Program-made: the position numbers and the translations under genes
Assembly: GCA_020060105.1 (NCBI GenBank)
Contig: JAGVAV010000006.1
Coordinates: forward strand, 1-38,505
Reading direction: 5' to 3'
Source: Candidatus Woesebacteria bacterium
GTDB taxonomy: Bacteria > Patescibacteriota > Microgenomatia > Woykebacterales > 2-01-FULL-43-14
DNA length: 38,505 bases
Notes under the pieces: model-generated
The model's database searches: none
Seen by the model: only the letters and a program-made list of their open reading frames with translations
What the model was told of the DNA's origin: nothing
Part shown: positions 13,652-21,800 of the stretch, piece after piece
Layout: the number at the start of each line of letters is the position of its first letter
How positions within the stretch are numbered: the stretch's first letter is position 1

Positions 13652-14329
13652 ATGATTAATTTCCAACAAGTAACCAAAAGGTATGCTAACGGTACCACCG
13701 CGGTGGTTGATATTGATTTGGAAGTTCCCGACCGGCAGTTCCTTTTCATCGTCGGTCCTTCCGGAGCCGGAAAGTCCACTTTGCTTAAACTAATCATCCG
13801 GGAAGAGGTCCCCAGCGAAGGGAAAGTCTTCGTCGACAAGTGGGATGTCACAAAGCTGCCCGGTCGAAAAGTCCCCCACCTTCGCCGCCAAATCGGAACA
13901 GTTTTTCAAGACTTTAAGCTTCTCCCTAAAAAGACCGTTTTTGAAAACGTCGCCTTTGCCTTAGAAATCATCGGCCGAACCTCCAAAGAAATTAAAGAAG
14001 TCACAGAAGAAGTTCTGGAACTAGTCGGATTAAAGGATCAAAGGAATCTCTTTCCCAATCAAATTTCAGGCGGAGAAGCCCAAAGAGTGGCCATCGCTCG
14101 AGCCATTGTTCAAAAACCCCCCTTCGTGTTGGCCGACGAACCGACCGGAAATCTCGACGCGAAAAGCGCCTGGGAAATCATGGCTATTTTGCAAAAACTT
14201 AACGAACTCGGAACCACGGTCATTATGGCGACTCACAATATCGATATCGTTCAAACCCTGCCTCACCGGATGGTTGAAATTGAACATGGGAGAATAATCA
14301 AAGATTCGGAGTTAAAAACTAAAAATTGA
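13652..14329 (+). CDS. ftsE: Cell division ATPase FtsE
   Basis: ATP-binding subunit of the FtsEX complex, which couples ATP hydrolysis in the cytoplasm to activation of peptidoglycan hydrolases outside. Walker A GPSGAGKST (~36-44), Q-loop VFQDFKLLP, ABC signature ISGGEAQRVAIARA, Walker B VLADEPTGNLD and switch His in MATHN are all intact. 225 aa is typical. It is followed by ftsX after 80 bases and by a coiled-coil M23 protein, the expected extracellular partner. Confidence 0.95.
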   Translation: MINFQQVTKRYANGTTAVVDIDLEVPDRQFLFIVGPSGAGKSTLLKLIIREEVPSEGKVFVDKWDVTKLPGRKVPHLRRQIGTVFQDFKLLPKKTVFENVAFALEIIGRTSKEIKEVTEEVLELVGLKDQRNLFPNQISGGEAQRVAIARAIVQKPPFVLADEPTGNLDAKSAWEIMAILQKLNELGTTVIMATHNIDIVQTLPHRMVEIEHGRIIKDSELKTKN

Positions 14330-14409
14330 CTAATGAACAACGATTAAAGAATTCATTAATCCTTAATCTTTAATCAAAAGGCTTTAACTTTTAATGCTGA
14401 GGGCGTTTT

Positions 14410-15294
14410 ATGTTTATCACTCTTTTAAGATTAATAAAAACCACTTTCCAAAGGATTGTCCGCAGTCCTTACCACGTGATCGCGGCAACCTTTGTCCTTT
14501 TCTTATCTTTTTTTGTCACCGCCGCTTTTGTTCTTATCATGCTTGGGTCAAATGTTATCTTAAAACATTTTGAATCCAAGCCTCAAGTCACGGCTTTCTT
14601 TAAAGACGATACTAATCTCGCTCAGGTAGAGGAGTTAAAGAAAGTGCTTTCCAATACTGGTTACCTGGCCAATGCCAAGTATGTTTCTAAAGAAGAGGCT
14701 TTAAAAATTTACAAAGAACAAAATAAAGACGAACCAATCCTTTTGGAAATGGTCACCGCCGATATGCTCCCTGCCTCTCTGGAAGTTTTCGCCACGGACA
14801 TTAAATACCTGCCAAATCTAGCCGAGATTCTCACCAAGGAAAACAGCGTTGAGGAAGTTATTTACCAAAAAGACATTGTCAGCAATCTCACCAATTGGAC
14901 CAACACCATCCGAAACTTAGGGGTAATCGTTATTGCCTTTTTGTTTGTCACTTCTTTGCTAATCACTCTCGTCGTGATCGGTCTCAACATTTCTGTTTAT
15001 AAGGACGAGATTGAAATCATGCGCTTAGTTGGGGCTTCTTCCAGTTACATCCGAATTCCCTTCATTTTTGAAGGGATGCTTTACGGAGTCTTAGGCGCAG
15101 GACTGGCTGTTTCAACTATTTGGCTCCTCCTAGGTTATTTGGAGCCGGTCATTAAGGAACTTTTCAGCGGAATTCCCCTCTTGCCCGTTTCTAATGATTT
15201 GATGCTCTTGATCCTTGGAGGAGAAGCCCTCACCGGAGTACTCCTTGGTTTTATCAGCGCGGTCATCGCCACCTGGAAGTACCTAAAGGTCTAA
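14410..15294 (+). CDS. ftsX: Cell division permease-like protein FtsX
   Basis: Membrane partner of FtsE. The topology is the FtsX one: first helix at ~22-48, an extracellular domain ~50-170 (containing KPQVTAFFKDD and a YVSKEEAL segment), then three helices in the C-terminal FtsX domain. The conserved EIEIMRLVGAS motif lies between helices two and three. 294 aa, normal length. The 80-base gap after ftsE contains AT-rich repeated sequence related to that at 36160-36200. The extracellular domain would contact the coiled coil of the M23 protein encoded next. Confidence 0.93.
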   Translation: MFITLLRLIKTTFQRIVRSPYHVIAATFVLFLSFFVTAAFVLIMLGSNVILKHFESKPQVTAFFKDDTNLAQVEELKKVLSNTGYLANAKYVSKEEALKIYKEQNKDEPILLEMVTADMLPASLEVFATDIKYLPNLAEILTKENSVEEVIYQKDIVSNLTNWTNTIRNLGVIVIAFLFVTSLLITLVVIGLNISVYKDEIEIMRLVGASSSYIRIPFIFEGMLYGVLGAGLAVSTIWLLLGYLEPVIKELFSGIPLLPVSNDLMLLILGGEALTGVLLGFISAVIATWKYLKV

Positions 15295-15337
15295 ATAGTT
15301 AAAAGTTTAAAGTGCAAAATTCAAAGTTAGTCAGGAC

Positions 15338-15499
15338 TTGCGCACCTGTATTAACCCAAAGCTTGCCCTCGACTCCGATCAGGAAACGGGGTACGTAAGG
15401 ACTATGGATACCGATACTTTTAACTTGCGGTTTCAACAAGAACTGATTCCTTTAGGTTTTCGCTTCGAGGTCAAGGGTTCCAACTTACCGGGAATCTAG
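15338..15499 (+). CDS. Possible small ORF or gene remnant, 53 aa
   Basis: The gap between ftsX and the M23 gene is open in one frame from a stop at ~15310 to TAG 15497-15499. The translation looks protein-like: NPKLALDSDQETGYVRTMD then TFNLRFQQELIPLGFRFE. The only starts are TTG 15338 or ATG 15404 (31 aa), neither with a good SD. It is not recognised. It could be a decayed gene or a short peptide; an insertion at this spot would agree with the repeat sequences around it. Confidence 0.3.
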   Translation: MRTCINPKLALDSDQETGYVRTMDTDTFNLRFQQELIPLGFRFEVKGSNLPGI

Positions 15500-15502
15500 A
15501 AA

Positions 15503-15536
15503 GAATCCTTTATGTGGATTCCCAGTCAAGCTGGGA
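15503..15536. repeat. Double inverted repeat upstream of the M23 gene
   Basis: GAATCC-7-GGATTC (15503-15521) overlaps TCCCAG-5-CTGGGA (15520-15536). The form resembles dispersed palindromic repeats of the GGATTCCC...GGGAATG type in many genomes. It lies 20 bases before the start of the M23 gene and could equally be part of its leader. Confidence 0.45.
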
Positions 15537-15556
15537 TGGCATTTGAACTTTATCGC

Positions 15557-16720
15557 ATGCTAAAAAGAATTTTAGTCCTTCTGACCATCTTTGCCCTCTT
15601 AAGTAGCGTTTCCAACGTCAGCGCTTCGCTTTATGACGAGCTGAAAAGCAACCTTGATGAGCAGGAAAGGTTAAAGGGGTTAATCAAGGAAACCCAGCAA
15701 AAAGAAAGAACTCTCGCCTCACAAATTTCCTACATGAATAATCAAATGCGCCTCACCCAACTGCGCATTGAAGAAGCGGAAACCAAAATCAAACAATTAG
15801 GCGAACAAATCGAACAGCTCAACGGAGATATCGGTCTTCTTTCGGAAAAAGTTCTTCGACTCGAAGAATCGCGAAATCAAATCGCCACCATTTCCGCCCA
15901 ACGGGTCCGGGCCAGCCATGAATCAAGCTACGTTCAGCCTTTTGAGTATCTTCTTGACAGCCGTGGCTTCGGCAACCTTATCACCAAGTTCCACTATCTT
16001 AGCGTCGTCCGCCAGCAGGATGTCCGATTATTAAAACAAATGAAAGAAACTCAAGAAAGCTATTTGGAGCAAAAACAGCTTCTTTCGGATAAAAAAGTTC
16101 AGGTCGAAAACCTCAGAGGCCAAGTCACCAAAGAAAAGGCTAATTTGGAATATCGAAAAAAAGAGTTAGCCATACAGAAAAAAGATAAAGAAAACTTGCT
16201 TTCCATTACCAAAAACGACGAAGCCAATTACCAACGCTTGTTAGAGCAAATACAAAACGAGTTTCGATCGATCCAAAACGCTCTGGCTAGCCAGGGGACA
16301 AAGATCGGTTCCGTCAAAAAGGGAGATAAAATCGCCATTGAAGGAAATAACGGCTGCGTCTGGCCAAAGCCGACTCCCCAAGACCCCACGGCCGGAAGCC
16401 ATCTTCACTTCGGCCTAAGAGTAAACGGCAAAGCGGTTGATCCAATTCCCTACCTTAATTCAGGGGAGCTGGGTTGGCCTCAAGTCAACCCAATCATCAC
16501 CCAGGGGTTTGGCGAAAATTATAGTCTTTACATGAGTCTCTTCGGTATTCCTGGACACGACGCAATCGATATGACAGTCGAATATGGCGCCCCCATTTTT
16601 GCCGCCGCGGACGGAGAGGCGATGCTCTACACGGACCCTGGGTGCGGTTCCGGACCCGGGAAGGGGCTGATCATCGATCACGGCAACGGCATGAAAACCA
16701 TTTACTGGCACATCCAATAA
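15557..16720 (+). CDS. EnvC/PcsB-like coiled-coil protein with an apparently circularly permuted M23 domain
   Basis: Secreted 387-aa protein, the likely FtsEX-controlled hydrolase or activator. Signal peptide ~1-24 (LLTIFALLSSVSNVSA), then a long coiled coil ~25-245. In a normal LytM domain HxxxD comes first and HxH last. Here the HxH half comes first (GSVKKGDKIAIEGNNG, then His282/His284 in SHLHFG, NGKAVDPIPYL). It is followed by the first half (ITQGFG, His334-Asp338 in HDAID, APIFAAADG, IIDHGNG), and the protein stops just after His385 in YWHIQ. All four zinc/catalytic positions are thus present but in swapped order. ATG 15557 gives a clean signal peptide and is preferred to ATG 15512. Confidence 0.8.
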   Translation: MLKRILVLLTIFALLSSVSNVSASLYDELKSNLDEQERLKGLIKETQQKERTLASQISYMNNQMRLTQLRIEEAETKIKQLGEQIEQLNGDIGLLSEKVLRLEESRNQIATISAQRVRASHESSYVQPFEYLLDSRGFGNLITKFHYLSVVRQQDVRLLKQMKETQESYLEQKQLLSDKKVQVENLRGQVTKEKANLEYRKKELAIQKKDKENLLSITKNDEANYQRLLEQIQNEFRSIQNALASQGTKIGSVKKGDKIAIEGNNGCVWPKPTPQDPTAGSHLHFGLRVNGKAVDPIPYLNSGELGWPQVNPIITQGFGENYSLYMSLFGIPGHDAIDMTVEYGAPIFAAADGEAMLYTDPGCGSGPGKGLIIDHGNGMKTIYWHIQ

Positions 16721-16739
16721 ATAAAGAAAACTTAGGCTT

Positions 16740-17885
16740 ATGAAGTTCTTAACCACCTTCATCTTAATAATTTCGGTTTTTTTAACTTTCCCTCAAAACG
16801 TCTTTGGCCAAGACGGACAAGATAATCCTGGGGGTGAGAAAAAATATGAGGGGGTAGTGAAAAAAATCGTTGAAGAAGGTTTGCTGGAAATTACCCCGGA
16901 AATCGGCCAACCTTACCAGAAAATAGAAGTGGAGATCACCAGCGGAGATCTCAAAGGTCAAGTCGTCACGGCTGAGCAAGGCGGAATGCTGATCACCAAC
17001 GAAGTTCAGAAGGTCAAAGTCGGCGATCAACTCATTCTCTCTAAAGTTGAAAAAATCGACGGAACGGTCAGATTTTACGTGGCGGACTTTATTCGCCGAA
17101 CCCCGCTTTACCTTCTGGGTCTGGCTTTCATCGCCGCGGTAATTGCCGTTGGCGGCTTTCGGGGCCTCTCTTCACTAATCGGTTTAGCGGTTTCTTTTGT
17201 CGTCTTACTTAAGTTTATCCTGCCAAAAGTTCTTGAGGGAGAAAATCCGGTTTTAGTTGCGATTATCGGTTCTTTCTTGATTATGCTCACCACTCTTTAT
17301 CTGGCTCACGGTTTAAATCGAAAAACCACCGCCGCGGTCCTAGGAACTACCCTCAGTTTGATCCTCACCGGTCTTGGAGCCTGGTATTTTGTCGATCTGG
17401 CCCAACTTTCCGGAATGGCTTCGGAGGAAGCGGGCTTTTTAAGCGTTTTACCAGGAGTAAATTTAAATTTACAGGGCCTGCTCCTAGGAGGGATTATTAT
17501 TGGCGCCTTAGGGGTTCTGGATGATATCACCGTCAGCCAATCAGCGATAGTTTTTGAACTTCATCAAGCGAACAAAAGTCTTTCCTGGCTGGAACTTTAT
17601 CGACGGGGAATCCGCGTCGGCCGAGATCATATCGCCTCTATGGTCAACACGCTGTTTTTGGCTTACGCCGGAGCGTCCTTGCCTTTAATGGTTTTGTTTA
17701 CCGCTTCTGGCGGCGAACCTTTCACGGCCGTCATCAACCGAGAAATCATCGCCAGCGAGATCGTTCGCACTTTGGTAGGAAGCCTTGGCCTTATCGCCGC
17801 AGTTCCTATTACCACCGCCTTCGCCGCCGTCTTTACCAAGGTCAAACTGACGGATTTTAAACTAAAAACCGATCTAGTCCGTTGA
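16740..17885 (+). CDS. YibE/F family membrane protein
   Basis: 381-aa protein with a signal peptide (cleavage near VFGQD), an extracellular beta-rich domain to ~125, and about seven or eight transmembrane helices. The YibE/F hallmark GALGVLDDITVSQ is present, followed by RRGIRVGRDHIASMVNTLFLAYAG. The family's function is not established; a transport role has been suggested from its topology. It begins 20 bases after the M23 gene and is probably cotranscribed with the ftsEX cluster. Its stop is 3 bases from the stop of the convergent MEMO gene. Confidence 0.85.
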   Translation: MKFLTTFILIISVFLTFPQNVFGQDGQDNPGGEKKYEGVVKKIVEEGLLEITPEIGQPYQKIEVEITSGDLKGQVVTAEQGGMLITNEVQKVKVGDQLILSKVEKIDGTVRFYVADFIRRTPLYLLGLAFIAAVIAVGGFRGLSSLIGLAVSFVVLLKFILPKVLEGENPVLVAIIGSFLIMLTTLYLAHGLNRKTTAAVLGTTLSLILTGLGAWYFVDLAQLSGMASEEAGFLSVLPGVNLNLQGLLLGGIIIGALGVLDDITVSQSAIVFELHQANKSLSWLELYRRGIRVGRDHIASMVNTLFLAYAGASLPLMVLFTASGGEPFTAVINREIIASEIVRTLVGSLGLIAAVPITTAFAAVFTKVKLTDFKLKTDLVR

Positions 17886-17887
17886 AT

Positions 17888-18826
17888 TTAATAATAGGCA
17901 ATCGAAAAATAACTTGTCGTGGGGACAGAGTCGTCTTTTAACATTTCTCCGGAGTTAATGTGGTCAAAAATTTCTAAGTTTGTCGTTTCCTGACGCTGCA
18001 TGAGCATTAACAAAGTGGCAATTGAAGAGGGGGAGTCTAAATACTCCGAGTTTAAGGTGAAAATTTTTGGGTAATTAAAACTTTTCACCGCCGCCAAACT
18101 CACCTCATCTTTCTCCCTGGCTTCTGAAGAGGTCAGGTAGTGGGAAAAATCAACACTGGCGATTATCACTGTTTCCAAGTTAAGCCATTCCTGCAAAGAT
18201 TTAACCAAACCTTCCACCTCGGTTAAAGACATTTTGTTACTTAATACCAACGGCACAACCTTTGACCCCGGCAAATAGTACTTCAGAAAAGGCATCAGCC
18301 CCGCCACTGAATGTTCATTCGCCAAAACCTCCTCATCAATCTTAGCTTGACTCTGGTTAACTAAAGCCTCAACCACCTCTTCCTCCGGCTCAACTCTGCC
18401 GAAGGGAGTTTCCCAAAGGTAGCGGCTAGTTAAAACCGGATAGCTTCCACTTTCCAAGTGGTTTGGCCCGAGAAGAACGACCGTTTTTGGCTTTTGGAAA
18501 GAAATTTTTTGGAAAAAGCGAGCGATTATCTCCGTCGGTAAAAGGTGATGGGGAACCACCCCTCCCGCCACTAGATAAGGTAATCTTTCTCTTTCTTTTT
18601 TGGCCTTAGCCACGCCCTGAAAAAACAACTCTTCTTCTAAGAAATTCATCGGGTGAGCAGGCCCTTCGGCCGAAACAAGCGGTAGTTTGGTTATGGAAAC
18701 TGGTAAAGTCAGGCCAAAATTTTTCGAAGAAGTCCGATTTGAAGAATGAGTCGTCAAAGATAAGAGCCAAAGTATCAACAAAATTTGGAAAGTTAAGGCA
18801 ATTAACCAAAAAACAGGTTTTCTCAT
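17888..18826 (-). CDS. MEMO-family protein (AmmeMemoRadiSam system protein B type) with membrane anchor
   Basis: 312 aa. An N-terminal hydrophobic segment (~7-24) puts the domain outside the membrane, unusual for the mostly cytoplasmic MEMO family. Conserved family segments are GGVVPHHLLP, VVLLGPNH, LANEHSVAGLMPFLKYY and ASVDFSHY, giving a His cluster like the metal site of MEMO1 and of extradiol dioxygenases. The usual radical-SAM and AMMECR1 partners are not in the window. It lies 21 bases after the alpha-2-macroglobulin gene and is likely cotranscribed. The substrate is unknown. Confidence 0.8.
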   Translation of the reverse strand: MRKPVFWLIALTFQILLILWLLSLTTHSSNRTSSKNFGLTLPVSITKLPLVSAEGPAHPMNFLEEELFFQGVAKAKKERERLPYLVAGGVVPHHLLPTEIIARFFQKISFQKPKTVVLLGPNHLESGSYPVLTSRYLWETPFGRVEPEEEVVEALVNQSQAKIDEEVLANEHSVAGLMPFLKYYLPGSKVVPLVLSNKMSLTEVEGLVKSLQEWLNLETVIIASVDFSHYLTSSEAREKDEVSLAAVKSFNYPKIFTLNSEYLDSPSSIATLLMLMQRQETTNLEIFDHINSGEMLKDDSVPTTSYFSIAYY

Positions 18827-18847
18827 GAAAGTTTAAAAATAATGGAC

Positions 18848-21800
18848 CTAAGGAGGCGAGTTTTTCGGCGACTCGACTGTTTCTTTAGCAGATCTTTTTC
18901 CAAACCATTTCTTAACCTTCGTCAAATTAATGACTCCCTTTTTATTTAGCAAGATCATTAAAGCAATCAGTCCCGCCAAGACCGCCACGACAATTAAAAT
19001 CAGTTGGCTAGAATCGCCTTCATAATATTTTTTCACCTCGGGGGAATTATCCTCGTAACCCATCTCCTCTGGAACAAACTCAGATTCTGAGGTCACCCGC
19101 AGCACCCGCGGCTGAGTCCGGGCGTAAACCTCCGGAGAATACATCAGGGAAGCAATCGCTGGAGGAACGAGAAAGTTTCCGGCGCTGATGACTCGGGCCC
19201 GATAGGTGTAAACATGCTCCCCCGGGCCAAGGCGGTAAAGAGAAAGAACCACTCCGTTTTGAGTAATTTCTCGGTCACTTATTCCATAGGAATAATAATA
19301 GTTGTAAACTCTTTGGTCGGATTGTTCATTTTTGAAAGACTCATTGATTGGCACCAAACCCGCGGGAAGTTGATCTTCAACCACTCCGTAGTTCTCCTCT
19401 GTCTCAAGCCCGCTAACCACCAATCTAACCGTGACCACTTCCCCAACCGTCAAGGAATAACCCCAACCTTTTTCACTCAGATATTCTCTTCGAATCTCTA
19501 GCCCCTGGCTAACCGGCGGCGAGTCTCGATTGGTTAAAAAGTCATCAACGATTAAAGTCGAATAAATCTGACCCTCGCCCGATTTAGCGATTGTAATTTT
19601 TGAACCGTTAGGCTTTATTTGATCAGCCTTAATGATAATATCTTCAATCATTTGTTTCGGGGAATTAACCTTTCCCTGACCAATTTCCTTCTCGTCCAGT
19701 AAAACCTTATAGGTATAACTGGGCGTAGTTTCCTTTCCCGTCTTGGCAAAGTCCACCACCGCTCTGATTGCCTGAACCGTCGAAAAGGTATTTGACCAAT
19801 AACTTGACTTTCGATTTTGGCTTAAACTACGAGCCGCTTTCACCGCCATCTCTCTTTCTTGACCGCTAAGAATAACGGCCCGCAAAGCTAAAGCGGTTGT
19901 CGCATTTTCCGAGCCGAAACGTTCTCTTGGGCCTTTTTCCCAATAAATCCCTTCCCCTTGGGTTTTAGCCCGAGAAAGAAGCTCGGAAAGATAATTGGTC
20001 GAAGGATTCTTATCTCCGTTAAGAATGTTTTTCATCACCTCGTAGGCTAAGGTATCGGTCGAGATGTTACTTACTTCTGCCAGTTTCCATTTCCCTTTCT
20101 CTGAGCCTAGCAAGGTTAGAGCGTAAGCTCTGACCACTTTTTCCTCGTCTTTGTACTCTCGGTTGTCTTTGATTGAGTAATCATAGTAGCGATCTCTTTC
20201 TAAATATCTTTGGGCTCTACTTAAAATTCCCTCCTCAACGCTGATTCCCACCTTTTTGGCCTCAAGCAAGTACTCAACCACGTAAGCGGTCACGAAAGAA
20301 TCGGGATTACCGCTCGACCACCACGACCAACCCCCGTCGCTATGCTGCAGAGTGGAAAGCCTTTGAACTCCTTTTCTGATCATCTCGTCCAAATCTTTCC
20401 CTTCTAAAACTTGGGCGAAAAGTTCCGGATTAGCCTTGGCGATTATCGCCGGAACGAATCGGCTGGTCGTTTGTTCAACACAACCGTAAGGATAATCGAC
20501 AAGGTACTCCATCGCCTTGGGTAAAGTTCCCAGTAAGGTGGGGGCTAAAGAAAGAGTCACTTTCGACTTCCCAGGATGGCTGTCGGAAGCCAAGCTGAAA
20601 GAAAAAATCTTATCCCCTTCGCTTACCTGAGCTTTTCGGTCATTGTACCCAAACGCCCAGACGGGAATTTCCTGGGTGATCGTATCGGCTACCTTGGGGT
20701 CATCTTTGGCCCGAGCCGAAAAAGTCATCTTCGCCTTTTCATTTTCCTTGTTTGGCAGGACCGGCCAGTAAAACTGCTGTCTTTCTTTTGACTTGATCAG
20801 AACTCCGGAGTAAGTGGCGTTTCGAACTTCCCCGGAATCAAATCTTAGATCCACGTCAAAGACGTGGTCGGATTCCGTAAAGTTATGAACCAAGGCGGAA
20901 AGAGTTAGTTCATCACCCTCTCGGAGTATGTTTGGCAGAATCGGCCGCACAACCAAGTCTTTGGTCACCCTCACCTCTTCAACCGTTTGACCGACCATCG
21001 TTTCTGAATTAGCCCCCACCGCGGAGATTAACCAGGTCGTTAGATTATCCGGCAACTTAAAGCTCACCTTGGCCTGGCCCAGCGCGTTAGTCTTGACCGA
21101 AGGGTTCCAGTAAGGCGCGTCGCTAAAATGATCCCGGTCGCTGATCCCCTCGCCATCGCCACCCCCTCCTCCTTCCGCCACCGGAACGATGATCCCCTCC
21201 AAAGAATGGGCCCATTGGGTATTGTTGTAACGCTCAGACCAAAACCGGTCGAAAATCTTTCCTAAACCGCTGTCGGTTAACTCAAACAAGGCTTTGTCCA
21301 CCACCCAAACGGCCACCTCCGCCGAAACGGGGTTTCCGTAGAGGTCGGTCGTTTTTACCTGAATTTCAACATTGTCTCCCGGACCGAAAACCTTTTGACT
21401 GGGAGTTAGACTAAGAATTAGCTTCCTACTTTCGGTTGAGACAATCACTTTGACTTCATGATGATTGAAAGCGGTTTCGGAGAAACTGGCCGCTTCGGCA
21501 AAGACGTTGGGCATATCCGTCTCGAGTAAGGTTACTTCCACTTCTCCGGTGTAACCGTTTAAGCGAACAACCTGATAACGATGCACCTGATCCCTTTCTA
21601 GAGAGAGGAAAACGTCCCGGTCGGCAAGATCGGAAGAAAGGCTGAATTTAGCTTTTTCTCCGGGTAAATACTGTTCCTTATCAGTGCTAATGGTTAACCC
21701 GCTGTTTTGATTGCCAAAGTAATAAGGTTTGTTTTCTTTCGCCACCCAAAAGTAAAATTCGCGGCTGACCTTGTTGCCCAGGCTGTCATTGCCGCTAACG

